A stretch of DNA of 64,000 bases from Bacteroidota bacterium (GTDB taxonomy: Bacteria > Bacteroidota > Bacteroidia > AKYH767-A > OLB10): positions 248,001-312,000 of the forward strand of contig JADJOZ010000004.1 of assembly GCA_016713525.1 (NCBI GenBank), read 5' to 3'. Shown here piece by piece: positions 25,704-36,300 of this stretch (positions are counted from its first letter, which is position 1; each line of letters begins with the position of its first letter). Position numbers and translations under genes: made by a program. The notes under the pieces were generated by a model, which did not search any database, was not told the DNA's origin, and worked only from the letters and a program-made list of their open reading frames with translations.

Positions 25704-28700
25704 ATGAAAATTAATGCCATCATTCTGGGGATATTCGTTTCCCTTATTCCCATAGTCTCAGTCAGCCAGACGACCTTTCCGGTGAATGGCATACCCGATA
25801 AGCGTAGTTCAGTGTATGTCTTTACGAATGCTACTTTGCATAGCGACTACCAGACAGTTGTTGAGAATGCGATGCTCATTATTAAAAACGGAAAGGTTGA
25901 ATATGCAGGTGCTGCAATCGAAATTCCAAAAAATGCCATTGTACGTAATCTTGCCGGCCAGCATATTTATCCTTCATTTATCGATCCTTATACTGAATAT
26001 GGGATGCCTGAATCTGGTCCTAAAGGCGATAAAAATAAGGGACCACAAATAACCAGCAAAACAAGAGGTGCTTATAGCTGGAATGAAGCTTTAAAGCCCG
26101 AATTTGAGGCACACACGGTATTCGATATTAATTCTGAAAAAGCTAATGAATTTCGTAAAGCAGGTTTCGGAACGGTACTTTCATTGCGTCGCGATGGCAT
26201 TGCACGTGGTACAGCAACTATGGTGATGCTTGGTGAGGGACCTGTGCATGAGCAGGTAATTACAGAGCGGGCTGCAGCATGCTATTCTTTCGACAAGGGA
26301 AGCTCACAACAAGAGTATCCTACTTCCGAAATGGGAGCCATTGCATTGCTTCGTCAGTCATTTTTAGATGCAGATTGGTATCAGGCAGGAGGTAATAAAG
26401 CAGAGACGAATTTTTCACTGGAAGCATGGAATAAAAATAAATCATTGCCCCAGCTATTTGAAACCAATGATAAATTACAGGCATTACGAGCATCGAAAAC
26501 AGGAAGTGAATTTAAAGTAAATTATATTATTAAAGGTTCAGGTGATGAATATCAGCGTGCTGCTGATTTAAAAGCTGCTGGAAATAAATTTATCTTACCC
26601 TTAAAATTTCCCGCCTCCCTAAATGTATCTGATCCTTATGATGCCATAAACGTTTCATTGGAAGAACTCAAGCACTGGGAAATGGCACCGGCAAATCCAT
26701 CTTTACTTTACAAAGAAGGAATTGAATTTGCATTTACTTCATACGGATTGAAAGAGGTTAGTGAGTTTTTACCTCAGCTAAGAAAAGCAGTTTTATACGG
26801 ACTACCGAAAGACATTGCTTTGAAAGCATGTACTTACACTCCTGCATCGTATTTTGGAGTTGCTACAACAACTGCTGCATTGAAAAAAGGATATGCTGCG
26901 AATTTCATCATCACAAATGGTGACATTTTCAAGAGCAGTGTTATCATCACTGAAAACTGGGTTGCAGGAAAACCTTATATCATTAAAAATACACAGGTCG
27001 CCGATATACGTGGCATCTACAAAATTAATGCAGGCAAACTTGCAGGAAATATCTTAACAATTACCGGCGGACAGCCCTATGATTTGAAAGGAACATTAAA
27101 AGAAGATACCAACTCTACTAAAGTTTCCGTTTCCTATTCTGAAAATATTCTGCAATTGCGATTCGAACTTCGCACAGCTGCCAACAAGGGAGTCTGGTCG
27201 CTGAGTGGCTACGCAACAGCCAAAGGATTTAAAGGAACCGGACTCAATAACGAATCGGCATCAATCGCCTGGGATGCTACCCGAACAGGAGCTGACACTA
27301 CCACAATTCCAGTAGATACTGCAAAAATTGAAACACCTGAATGGGGACAACTTACCTATCCGAACAAAGCTTATGGCTTCAAACAATTTCCTGTTGCAGA
27401 AACGGTACTATTCAAAAACGTCACCATCTGGACCAATGAAACAGAAGGCATCATTACCCATGGGGACGTGTTGATCTCGGAAGGTAAAATTCAGCAGGTA
27501 GGAAAAAATTTAGCTGCAAGAAATGCAAAAATTGTTGATGGTACCGGCAAACATCTAACAGCGGGAATTATTGATGAACACTCCCATATTGCAGTCAGCA
27601 ATAATGTGAATGAATGTTCTCATGCGGTTACTTCGGAAGTACGCATTGGTGATTTGCTCGACTGCGATGACATCAACATTTATCGTCAATTATCGGGAGG
27701 TGTTACCATGGCTCAGTTGCTGCATGGCTCCTGTAATCCTATTGGTGGTCAGTCGGCAATCATAAAATTACGTTGGGGACAATCGCCTGAAAATTTAAAA
27801 ATGAAAGGTGCTCCGGGCTTCATCAAATTTGCCTTGGGTGAAAATGTGAAACAATCGAATTGGGGTGATGATTTCCGAATCAGATATCCACAAACGAGAA
27901 TGGGAGTTGAGCAGGTTTATATTGATGCATTTACCCGGGCTAAGGAATATGAGGCATCGCTAAAATCCTATCAGCCGAAAGCGGGAACCATCCCGCCAAG
28001 GATCGACCTACGACTGGAAACTTTGGTGGAAATAATGAATAAGAAAAGAAATATCACTTGTCACTCCTATCAGCAGGGAGAAATTACCATGCTCATGCGG
28101 GTTGCCGACTCCTTAGGTTTTAAAATAAATACTTTCACACACATCTTAGAGGGTTACAAAGTAGCTGATAAAATGAAAGCACATGGTGTGGGTGCTTCCA
28201 GTTTTTCCGACTGGTGGGGATATAAGTACGAAGTGATTGAAGCGATTCCATACAATGGAGCAATTCTGCATCAATCGGGAGTTACCGTTGCATACAATTC
28301 AGATGATGCTGAAATGGCACGCCGGTTAAATCAGGAGGCTGCTAAAGCAGTGAAGTATGGCAATGTCAGTGAAGAAGAAGCACTGAAATTTGTGACATTA
28401 AATCCTGCGAAACTTTTACACATTGATGATAAAGTTGGCAGTATTAAAGTTGGTAAAGATGCCGATGTGGTGTTGTGGAATGATCATCCGTTATCGGTTT
28501 ATGCAAAAGTGCTGGCAACATATATTGATGGTATTTGCTATTACAGTGTGGAACGTGATGCACAATTACAAAAAGAAATTGCTGCTGAACGGGCCCGAAT
28601 AATCAAAAAGATGACTGATGAAGTTGCGAAAGGTGGTGGTGAAGTAAAACAACCATCTTTCCGAATCAACAAACTCCATCATTGCATGGATGATGAAGCT

Positions 28701-28706
28701 CACTAA
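25704..28706 (+). CDS. Exported amidohydrolase with two amidohydrolase-like halves
   Basis: 1000 aa from ATG 25704, with signal peptide MKINAIILGIFVSLIPIVSVS. Residues about 25-450 look like a degenerate amidohydrolase domain: composite-domain strands (LIIKNGKVEYAG, IYPSFIDPYTEYG, KKGYAANFIITNGD) but no H-x-H metal motif. A linker (about 450-565) follows, then a complete domain with DEHSHIAV metal ligands, NCHSY-like ITCHSYQQGE, YNSDDAE and GKDADVVLWN. The second half is probably the active hydrolase of cyclic amides or peptides. A related shorter gene follows 40 bp later. Confidence 0.88.
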   Translation: MKINAIILGIFVSLIPIVSVSQTTFPVNGIPDKRSSVYVFTNATLHSDYQTVVENAMLIIKNGKVEYAGAAIEIPKNAIVRNLAGQHIYPSFIDPYTEYGMPESGPKGDKNKGPQITSKTRGAYSWNEALKPEFEAHTVFDINSEKANEFRKAGFGTVLSLRRDGIARGTATMVMLGEGPVHEQVITERAAACYSFDKGSSQQEYPTSEMGAIALLRQSFLDADWYQAGGNKAETNFSLEAWNKNKSLPQLFETNDKLQALRASKTGSEFKVNYIIKGSGDEYQRAADLKAAGNKFILPLKFPASLNVSDPYDAINVSLEELKHWEMAPANPSLLYKEGIEFAFTSYGLKEVSEFLPQLRKAVLYGLPKDIALKACTYTPASYFGVATTTAALKKGYAANFIITNGDIFKSSVIITENWVAGKPYIIKNTQVADIRGIYKINAGKLAGNILTITGGQPYDLKGTLKEDTNSTKVSVSYSENILQLRFELRTAANKGVWSLSGYATAKGFKGTGLNNESASIAWDATRTGADTTTIPVDTAKIETPEWGQLTYPNKAYGFKQFPVAETVLFKNVTIWTNETEGIITHGDVLISEGKIQQVGKNLAARNAKIVDGTGKHLTAGIIDEHSHIAVSNNVNECSHAVTSEVRIGDLLDCDDINIYRQLSGGVTMAQLLHGSCNPIGGQSAIIKLRWGQSPENLKMKGAPGFIKFALGENVKQSNWGDDFRIRYPQTRMGVEQVYIDAFTRAKEYEASLKSYQPKAGTIPPRIDLRLETLVEIMNKKRNITCHSYQQGEITMLMRVADSLGFKINTFTHILEGYKVADKMKAHGVGASSFSDWWGYKYEVIEAIPYNGAILHQSGVTVAYNSDDAEMARRLNQEAAKAVKYGNVSEEEALKFVTLNPAKLLHIDDKVGSIKVGKDADVVLWNDHPLSVYAKVLATYIDGICYYSVERDAQLQKEIAAERARIIKKMTDEVAKGGGEVKQPSFRINKLHHCMDDEAH

Positions 28707-28746
28707 AAACAGATCATCTGAAATTAACAATCACAAAACGACTATC

Positions 28747-30039
28747 ATGAAAAAATATATAATTGCCATACTTACCCTTTCACTGCCATTGATTGCTTCT
28801 GCACAAAAACCATCGCATCAAAACAACAAGCGAATTTTGTACATGGGCGCAACGGCTCACATTGGAAACGGAGAAACAATTGCGAACAGTGCCATTGGAA
28901 TTGAGAATGGTAAATTTAAACTCATTGCCAATGCCACATTAATAAGAATCGATCGCAGTGCTTATGATACAGTGATAGATATTTCAGGCAAGCATGTTTA
29001 TCCCGGATTAATTGCATTGAATACATCTATCGGATTGAATGAAATTGAAGCTGTACGTGCAACGAATGATTACAATGAAACCGGAAATTTAAATCCATCG
29101 GTGCGTTCAGTGATTGCTTACAATACCGATTCTAAAGTTACTCCTACAGTAAGAAGCAATGGCATTTTATATGCACAGGTTGTACCACAGGGAGGATTAA
29201 TTTCGGGACAATCGTCGGTCGTTTCATTGGATGGCTGGAATTACGAAGATGCTGTTTACAAAGCCGATGGTGCCATTCATTTGAATTGGCCATCGATGCG
29301 AATTTATAAAGCGTGGTGGGCTGAGCCGGAAGAAAAGCAAGTGCAACATACCGGTGAATCTATTCAACGCATTCATCACTTATTTGCAGATGCAAAAGCT
29401 TATGCATCTCAAAGCGGACAACCTGAAAAAAATCTTCATCTGGAATCGATGCGTGGATTATTTAATGGAACAAAAAAATTATTTGTGCATTGCGATTACA
29501 TCAAAGAAATAATTGCCGCTGTTGCTTTTTGTAAAGAGAACGGAATAAAAATGGTATTAGTTGGTGGAACAGATGCGTGGATGGCAACCGAACTATTAAA
29601 AGCAAATGATGTGCCTGTAGTTTTGATGGGAACACACAACTTACCTTCACGGGATGATGAAGATGTTGATATGCCTTATAAACTTCCGTTTCTGCTAAAA
29701 CAGGGCGGAATAAAATTCGCTATTGCAGCAGGTGGATTCTGGCAAGTCAGAAACCTGCCATTTCAAGCCGGAACCGGAGCAGGGTATGGATTAACCAAAG
29801 AAGAAATTTTAACAGCCACCACACTTACAGCAGCAGAAATCCTGGATATCGACAAAACTACGGGAACGCTGCAAGAGGGCAAAGATGCTTCCATGCTGAT
29901 TTCAAGTGGCGATATATTTGACATGAAAAGCAATTCCATTGAAAAAGCTATCTTAAATGGACGTGAAATTGATTTAGATAATGTTCAAAATCAATTATAT
30001 AACAAATTCATGGACAAATACGGTTTTGATCGCCCTTAA
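28747..30039 (+). CDS. Exported amidohydrolase-like protein
   Basis: 430 aa from ATG 28747 (signal peptide MKKYIIAILTLSLPLIASAQ); upstream in-frame codons overlap the previous gene and are unlikely. Amidohydrolase composite-domain features are present (GIENGKFKLIANA, HVYPGLIALNTSIG, GKDASMLISSGD), but the usual H-x-H is replaced (LIALNTSIGL), as in the first half of the preceding protein. It may form a complex with that protein. Substrate unknown. Confidence 0.85.
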   Translation: MKKYIIAILTLSLPLIASAQKPSHQNNKRILYMGATAHIGNGETIANSAIGIENGKFKLIANATLIRIDRSAYDTVIDISGKHVYPGLIALNTSIGLNEIEAVRATNDYNETGNLNPSVRSVIAYNTDSKVTPTVRSNGILYAQVVPQGGLISGQSSVVSLDGWNYEDAVYKADGAIHLNWPSMRIYKAWWAEPEEKQVQHTGESIQRIHHLFADAKAYASQSGQPEKNLHLESMRGLFNGTKKLFVHCDYIKEIIAAVAFCKENGIKMVLVGGTDAWMATELLKANDVPVVLMGTHNLPSRDDEDVDMPYKLPFLLKQGGIKFAIAAGGFWQVRNLPFQAGTGAGYGLTKEEILTATTLTAAEILDIDKTTGTLQEGKDASMLISSGDIFDMKSNSIEKAILNGREIDLDNVQNQLYNKFMDKYGFDRP

Positions 30040-30113
30040 CTCTTGAGTTGAGGGTATCTGGGCCTTAGAATCGATTTTTTTCGCACCTTTGCGGCCTAAT
30101 TCGAAGCGAACCA

Positions 30114-30845
30114 ATGCCTGTTATACTGTTCCTGATCATCCACTGGTACCTTTCCCTGTTTTCCCAGACCTTCTTTTTGCACCGTTATGGAGCGCATAAG
30201 ATGTTCACAATGACTCCTTTCTGGGAAAAATTCTTCTTTCTATTCACCTGGTTTACACAGGGTTCCTCCTATTTGAATCCACGTGCCTATGCTGTGATGC
30301 ACCGAATGCACCATGCTTACAGCGACACCGAAATGGATCCGCATTCACCACATTATTTCAGGGATGCGTTTCAGATGATCTGGAAAACTAAGGATTACTA
30401 CAATGCATTAGTAACACACAAGATTGAACCTGAAGCTCGCTTCGATAAAAACTATCCGGTATGGCCTGCTATGGAACGCATGGCGGAAAGCAGTATTTCC
30501 CGGTATTTATTTGGTGCTGCTTATGTGGCATTTTACTTCTTCTTCGCCACTCAATGGTGGATGTGGTTATTCCTTCCGATTCACTTTTTCATAGGTCCCA
30601 TACAAGGTGCAATTGTAAACTGGGCGGGTCACAAGTATGGATACACCAACTTCAACGATGGTGATCAGTCGAAAAACACCCTTTTTATCGATTTCTTATT
30701 GCTGGGAGAATTGTTCCAAAACAACCATCATCACTTTGCTGCCAGAAGTAATTTCGGCGCCAAATGGTGGGAATTTGATCCTGTTTACCCGGTGATTAAA
30801 GTCCTTAACTGGATTGGTGTGGTGAAGATTGTGAAGTCGGCATAA
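30114..30845 (+). CDS. Fatty-acyl desaturase
   Basis: 243-aa membrane di-iron desaturase of the acyl-CoA/phospholipid delta-9 type. The three histidine boxes are HRYGAHK (23-29), HRMHHAYSD (about 63-71) and NNHHHFAAR (about 203-211), with hydrophobic pairs between them. It introduces a cis double bond into acyl chains in the inner membrane, adjusting fluidity. The protein is short compared with eukaryotic forms but normal for bacteria. CACCTTTG at 30084-30091 is a possible -7 element. Confidence 0.92.
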   Translation: MPVILFLIIHWYLSLFSQTFFLHRYGAHKMFTMTPFWEKFFFLFTWFTQGSSYLNPRAYAVMHRMHHAYSDTEMDPHSPHYFRDAFQMIWKTKDYYNALVTHKIEPEARFDKNYPVWPAMERMAESSISRYLFGAAYVAFYFFFATQWWMWLFLPIHFFIGPIQGAIVNWAGHKYGYTNFNDGDQSKNTLFIDFLLLGELFQNNHHHFAARSNFGAKWWEFDPVYPVIKVLNWIGVVKIVKSA

Positions 30846-30995
30846 TCACTCTGAATTTCTATTTATAGTGTTATATGGGAGCCTGGATTGCTTCCCTGAA
30901 CCGTTATAGCTTCCAAACTGATAAAAATCAACATTATTCATTTGTTTTCTTGTTCCTTTGCATTTAAATTCGTTATCCGAGAACAAGAATAAGCT

Positions 30996-32089
30996 ATGAA
31001 ATCAGTATGGAGTTGCATTCCTGTTTTGACTATCCTGTTATTTGCAGGATGTTCAGGAGATGCTGAAAAAACAACACCTCAACAGCGGGAGATTACCGAA
31101 TCGGTGTATGCTTCGGGAATTGTAAAAGCCGGAAATCAATATGAAGTCTTTGCAACAGCATCCGGTGTGTTGAAAGAAATTCTGATTGATGAAGGTGATA
31201 CCGTTTCTGCAGGTGATCCGTTATTTGTTATTGATAATAGAGTTTCATCGCTATCGGCTGAAAATGCGCGGTTGGCCATGGAGCAATCGGCCGACAAAAC
31301 AAATTCCAATTCCAATTTACTGCGGGAAACAGAGGGTCGATTAAAACTGGCAGCAGAAAAATTACAAAATGATTCTTTACTTTTCGTAAGACAAAAATCG
31401 TTGTGGAGTCAACAGGTAGGTTCTAAAATAGATCTGGAAAAAAGAGAACTTGCCTATCGTGCTGCAGTTACCGATTACCAGACAGTAACGAATCAATACC
31501 AGCAATTAAAAAAAGATCTGCAAAAAAACTACGAGCAATCGCAGAACAATTATCAGATCTTAAAAAAACAGTCGGACGATTTTACCATAAAAAGTTTATT
31601 TGACGGAATCGTATTCGCTATCAACAAAGAAAAAGGGGAACTGGTCACAGCAGTGAGTCCATTGGCAGTGATTGGACAAGCAGGGAATTACACCATAGAA
31701 TTGCAGGTGGATGAATATGATATTGTCAAAGTAAAAACCGACAGCGCATTTTTCTTTCACTTGATTCGTACCGTGGCAAAGTATATGAGGCAGCAATAAC
31801 CCTGGTGGCACCAATCATGAATACCCGTACGCGAACATTTACAGTATATGCCGGATTTACCACCAAACCTGAAATACTTTATCCGAACCTTACTGTAGAA
31901 GCGAACATCCTTGTTGCACGCAAAAAAGATGCTTTGGTAATTCCTGCAGGATATTTGCTCAGTGAAGGAAAAGTACTGACTGCTGCAAACGAAACTACGG
32001 CAGTTACCACAGGCATTATGAATGCCGAATGGGTAGAAATTACCGGAGGCATAAAACCGGGTCAGGAAATATATTCACCATTGAAATAA
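30996..32089 (+). CDS. HlyD/RND-type periplasmic adaptor lipoprotein, one frameshift
   Basis: About 364 aa. Signal with lipobox LFAGC (residues 15-19), a biotinyl-lipoyl-like half (ASGVLKEILIDEGDTVSAGDPLFVIDN), a coiled-coil hairpin (about 85-185), the second lipoyl half (DFTIKSLFDGIVFAINKEKGELV) and a beta-barrel. The frame breaks at T 31749-31753; with six T it runs S-L-D-S-Y-R-G-K-V-Y-E-A into the lower half. It is the adaptor of the ABC system whose permease ATG (32089) overlaps its stop by 1 bp. Confidence 0.87.
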
Positions 32090-33345
32090 TGAATTCCCTA
32101 AACCTCAGCATATCTAAAACACTTTTAATGGCCCGGCTGAAGCAATCAGTGATTGAAGCTGCCGGAGTTACTTTTGGTATAGCGATGTTTATTACACTGG
32201 TAAGTTTCATGACTGGATTAAACAAAATGCTTGACAGTTTAATTTTGAACCGTACGCCACATATCAGGTTGTTCAATGCCATTAATCCCAATGCCGATCA
32301 GCCTGTAAACAGAACTGCTGAATTCAGTAAATCGCTCAACATAGTGCAATCTATAAAACCATCCGACAGTCGCACCGAAATTTATAACAGCAGTGCCATC
32401 ATACAATCATTAAAAAACGATTCCAGGGTAATTGCAGTTGCACCCAAAGTTGCCTCACAGGTATTTTACAATATAGGTGTAATCGATTTAAATGGATTAG
32501 TGAATGGCATCGATGTTTCGCAGGAGCTGAAATATTTTTCATTTGCCGATTACATCATCAAAGGTGATGCTTACGATCTGAATCGCATTTCCAATTCAGT
32601 AATTCTGGGTAAGGGTGTTGCCGATAAAATGATGGCCCGTGTGGGGGATGTTATTCATGTTACCTCAGCCAAAGGTGATCAGATGTCGTTGAAGGTGGTT
32701 GGTGTATTTCAACTTGGACTGGCAACTATTGATGATGTGCAAAGTTATGCTTCGCTGGAAACGACACAAAAACTTCTGGGCAAACCCAAAAGCTATTTCA
32801 CCGATATACAAGTAAAGCTGAATAATATTAATGATGCGCCCAAGATTGCTAAAGAATATTCGAACCGGTACCGTACCGATGCGGAAGATGTGCAGACAGC
32901 AAATGCGCAGTTTGAATCAGGTACCAAAGTCAGGAATATTATCACATATGCGGTAAGCGTTACCTTACTGATAGTTGCCGGCTTCGGTATTTACAATATT
33001 CTGAATATGATGATTTATGAAAAAATGGATGCCATTGCCATTCTTAAAGCAACCGGATTTTCATCTTCTGATGTAAAAAATATTTTTATAAATCTATCGA
33101 TGATCATTGGAGTGATAGGCGGTTTTATGGGTTTATTAATCGGGATGCTTCTTACCATGCTCATTGATCAGATTCCATTTAATACAGCAGCACTACCTGC
33201 TATCACCACTTACCCGATAAACTACGATATCAAATACTATCTGATTGGTGTGATATTCGCTTTAATCACCACTTATATTGCAGGATATTTTCCTGCCAAA
33301 AAGGCTGCACGGATTGACCCGGTTGTAATTATCAGAGGCAAATAA
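32089..33345 (+). CDS. ABC transporter permease, FtsX/MacB type
   Basis: 418 aa with one N-terminal helix (about 22-42), a periplasmic MacB-like core (about 45-275; ILGKGVADKMMARVGDVIHV) and three C-terminal helices (YAVSVTLLIVAGFGIYNIL; IIGVIGGFMGLLIGMLLTML; YYLIGVIFALITTYIAGY), the LolC/MacB plan. The PAKKAARIDPVVIIRGK end is characteristic. It probably works as a mechanotransmission pump with the adaptor and ATPase on either side. Substrate unknown. Confidence 0.9.
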   Translation: MNSLNLSISKTLLMARLKQSVIEAAGVTFGIAMFITLVSFMTGLNKMLDSLILNRTPHIRLFNAINPNADQPVNRTAEFSKSLNIVQSIKPSDSRTEIYNSSAIIQSLKNDSRVIAVAPKVASQVFYNIGVIDLNGLVNGIDVSQELKYFSFADYIIKGDAYDLNRISNSVILGKGVADKMMARVGDVIHVTSAKGDQMSLKVVGVFQLGLATIDDVQSYASLETTQKLLGKPKSYFTDIQVKLNNINDAPKIAKEYSNRYRTDAEDVQTANAQFESGTKVRNIITYAVSVTLLIVAGFGIYNILNMMIYEKMDAIAILKATGFSSSDVKNIFINLSMIIGVIGGFMGLLIGMLLTMLIDQIPFNTAALPAITTYPINYDIKYYLIGVIFALITTYIAGYFPAKKAARIDPVVIIRGK

Positions 33346-33346
33346 T

Positions 33347-34024
33347 ATGAGTGATATCATTCTTGAAACACGTAGTATCAATAAATACTTCCATGATCCG
33401 GTCACGTTTCAGGTGTTGAATGATATAAATTTCTCCATTAAAAAAGGAGAATTTGTTTCTATTACAGGTAAATCGGGATGTGGTAAATCGACGCTGCTTT
33501 ATATTTTGTCGACTATGGACACCGACTATGAGGGGGAACTTTTTATTGATGGTGAATCAATGACAAAATTGCCTCACAATGGTTTGGCGAAAGTGCGAAA
33601 TGAAAAAATTGGCTTTGTATTTCAGTGTCATTATTTACTTCCTGAATTTACAGTATTGCAAAATGTGATGTTACCGGCATTGAAGCTGGGAAAGTTTGAA
33701 CCGGCAGCAATTGAAGAGCGGGCCATGTCGCTATTGCGGCGACTCGATATTCATGATCAGGCACTGAAGGGGGCAAACCGGTTATCGGGCGGGCAGAAGC
33801 AACGGGTAGCAATTGCACGGGCACTGATTAATGACCCGGTGCTTATAATGGGAGATGAGCCAACGGGAAATCTCGACAGTAAAAACAGTAAGATTGTATT
33901 CGAAATTTTCAAGGAGCTGGTGGCTGAAAAAAAGCAGTCGCTGTTAATAGTTACCCATGATGAGGATTTTGCACGTACCACCGACCGGAATATAGTTATG
34001 GATGATGGCCGTATGGTAAAATAA
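33347..34024 (+). CDS. ABC transporter ATP-binding protein, LolD/MacB type
   Basis: 225 aa: Walker A GKSGCGKST (residues about 42-50), Q-loop FVFQCHYLLPEFT, signature LSGGQKQRVAIARAL, Walker B VLIMGDEPTGNLDS and H-loop VTHDED. It starts 1 bp after the permease stop and completes the adaptor-permease-ATPase set. Confidence 0.95.
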   Translation: MSDIILETRSINKYFHDPVTFQVLNDINFSIKKGEFVSITGKSGCGKSTLLYILSTMDTDYEGELFIDGESMTKLPHNGLAKVRNEKIGFVFQCHYLLPEFTVLQNVMLPALKLGKFEPAAIEERAMSLLRRLDIHDQALKGANRLSGGQKQRVAIARALINDPVLIMGDEPTGNLDSKNSKIVFEIFKELVAEKKQSLLIVTHDEDFARTTDRNIVMDDGRMVK

Positions 34025-34084
34025 CGTAAAATGTAACCATCTCTTTTCTATATTTGCCGTACCATCGCCGTGTTCGGAAGGCCT

Positions 34085-36262
34085 ATGTTCAGAAAAATTC
34101 TTTTATCAGTTTTCCTTGCGTTTGTTTCGCCATTCATTGTGGCTCAGGAAGTTGATTCCTTAAAAGTAGATCTTTTCAGTTTGTATGAAAATGCCTCCGA
34201 TCAGGAAGGGATGTTTTATTTGCCACAGGTACGCCGGGGCGGACCTTTAGCTCACAATAAAACCATTAATGAAAAACGATTACAGGCAGCATTAAAAAAT
34301 AACAACTACCGGGTTGCTTCCCTCACAGCCATCAATATGGCCTGGATAGAGCTGGAAAACGATAATACCGATCAATCCATTTCCTATTTCAAGACAGCCC
34401 TTGGTGCCCGCAATGAAATGGAAGATCCTTTAGGAGCCGCTATCATCAAGCTGCAACTTGGATTTGTGCATTACCGCAAGCTCGAATACATTGAGGCAAT
34501 GCAATATTTTGAGGAAGCTCTCAATCAGCTGGAAAGTAATCGTCTTACCAGACCCATACCTGCGGCTCATGCATTGATAGCGCAAACTTTTCTGGTTCAG
34601 AAAGATTTTGAAAATGCCAATTCACATTATCTGAAAGCATACAATGGTTTCTCAGATGCCGGAGATAAAAAAGCACAGGCACGGATTGGAATACAACTTG
34701 CGGAACTCGCCTTGCGCAAACAGGATACCAAATTAGCTGAGAAGTATTTGCGGGCTTCCCTCACCTATTTTGAAAAGGTGAAAGATAAAAACGGTACAGC
34801 ATTAGTCTACCGGGATCTTGGAATACTGGCTCACAAAGAAGGGAATTACGATGAAGCTATTAAAAATTATCGCAAGAGTCTCACCTACTCCAGTCAACTT
34901 TCGGTTGCGAAACTGCTAAAAGAAACGATTCTCAAACAGGTAACCATTAATTCCGTGAATGGTAATCATGCAGCTTCAAACGACTGGAACATTGGCTACT
35001 TACAGTTACGTGACAGTATTGAGCAGGTAGAACGATCGCGCACCCTGAGTAGTCAGATGATGCGACGCGATTTGATGGAGAAAGAATCTATTGATGAGAT
35101 GATGCGTAAAGAAAAAACCATCAGCTACCAACAGCTCAGCACACAGGAACTGGTGAAGAATCGTGATCTGGTGGAAGCAGAAATTGATCGCCTCGAAAAA
35201 GAAAAAATCATTGAGGAACTGAATACTGCGAAAAGAATTTCGGACCAGTCGAATATGGAACGTGAGGAACGTATTCGCCAGCTGACTAAAGAAAAGGCAT
35301 TGCAGGATTTAGCGCTTTCACAAAAAGAATTGGAAGTAAGCAGACAGGAAAACTTCCGTAAAACACTAATCATAGGAATTATTTCAGTCATTGTCATTGC
35401 CATTTTATTGTATGCCCGTTATCGTGCGCAAAAAAAATCACACGGACAATTAAACACAGCTTACAAAGAATTATCAGAGACTCACCACAAACTGGTAGCC
35501 ACACAGGAACAACTGGTGCATGCACAAAAAATGGCATCGCTAGGACAACTTACTGCCGGCATTGCCCATGAAATTCAGAATCCTTTAAACTTCGTAAATA
35601 ATTTTTCAGAATTATCGATTGAACTCATCGATGAGCTCAAAGATCCGGGTGCTGATCAGCAGGAAATTTTAGCGGATCTAAAAACAAATCTGGAGAAGAT
35701 AAACACCCATGGCAAACGTGCCGATAAGATTGTCAAGGGAATGCTGATTCATTCACGCAACGGACAGGAAGAAAAGCAACCTGCCGATTTGAACAAAATG
35801 ATTGATGAGCTGGTTGAACTTTCTTATCATGGAAACCGTTCCCGCGATAATTCTTTCACTGCAGAAATTATCCGCAACTTCGATCAACAGCTGCCTCAGG
35901 TAATGATAGTAACGCAGGATATCAGCAGAGTACTGATCAACCTCTTCAACAATGCCTTTTATGCTGTTGGTCAGCGAGCGCACAAAGAGGGAAGTTCCTT
36001 CAAGGCAACCGTTGGAGTTAGTACCCGTCGCGAAAATAACCGGGCAATTGTGAAAATCAGAGACAATGGAACCGGCATTCCTCCGGAAATTGTTAAGCAA
36101 ATATTTGATCCCTTCTTCACCACCAAACCTGCGGGTGAGGGAACCGGTTTAGGACTTTCACTCAGTTACGATATCATTGTTAAGGGTCACGATGGCAATC
36201 TTACCGTTGCCAGTGAACCGGGAGTGTTTACCGAATTTGTAATTGAACTACCCCTTTCTTGA
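34085..36262 (+). CDS. TPR sensor histidine kinase
   Basis: 725 aa from ATG 34085; a GTG five codons earlier is the alternative. Signal sequence (about 1-21), about five or six periplasmic TPR units (about 60-300), a coiled coil (about 310-420), one transmembrane helix (about 426-446), a second short coiled coil, then a HisKA-like dimer domain with phospho-accepting His495 (GIAHEIQNPLNFVNNFSELS) and a HATPase_c domain with NNAFYAV, DNGTGI and GEGTGLGLSLSYDI. TATATTTG at 34049-34056 is a -7 candidate. It has no receiver domain; the Hpt and response-regulator genes follow. Confidence 0.93.
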   Translation: MFRKILLSVFLAFVSPFIVAQEVDSLKVDLFSLYENASDQEGMFYLPQVRRGGPLAHNKTINEKRLQAALKNNNYRVASLTAINMAWIELENDNTDQSISYFKTALGARNEMEDPLGAAIIKLQLGFVHYRKLEYIEAMQYFEEALNQLESNRLTRPIPAAHALIAQTFLVQKDFENANSHYLKAYNGFSDAGDKKAQARIGIQLAELALRKQDTKLAEKYLRASLTYFEKVKDKNGTALVYRDLGILAHKEGNYDEAIKNYRKSLTYSSQLSVAKLLKETILKQVTINSVNGNHAASNDWNIGYLQLRDSIEQVERSRTLSSQMMRRDLMEKESIDEMMRKEKTISYQQLSTQELVKNRDLVEAEIDRLEKEKIIEELNTAKRISDQSNMEREERIRQLTKEKALQDLALSQKELEVSRQENFRKTLIIGIISVIVIAILLYARYRAQKKSHGQLNTAYKELSETHHKLVATQEQLVHAQKMASLGQLTAGIAHEIQNPLNFVNNFSELSIELIDELKDPGADQQEILADLKTNLEKINTHGKRADKIVKGMLIHSRNGQEEKQPADLNKMIDELVELSYHGNRSRDNSFTAEIIRNFDQQLPQVMIVTQDISRVLINLFNNAFYAVGQRAHKEGSSFKATVGVSTRRENNRAIVKIRDNGTGIPPEIVKQIFDPFFTTKPAGEGTGLGLSLSYDIIVKGHDGNLTVASEPGVFTEFVIELPLS

Positions 36263-36300
36263 TAATATACTATTGATAATCAATTAAATATATAATTTCA

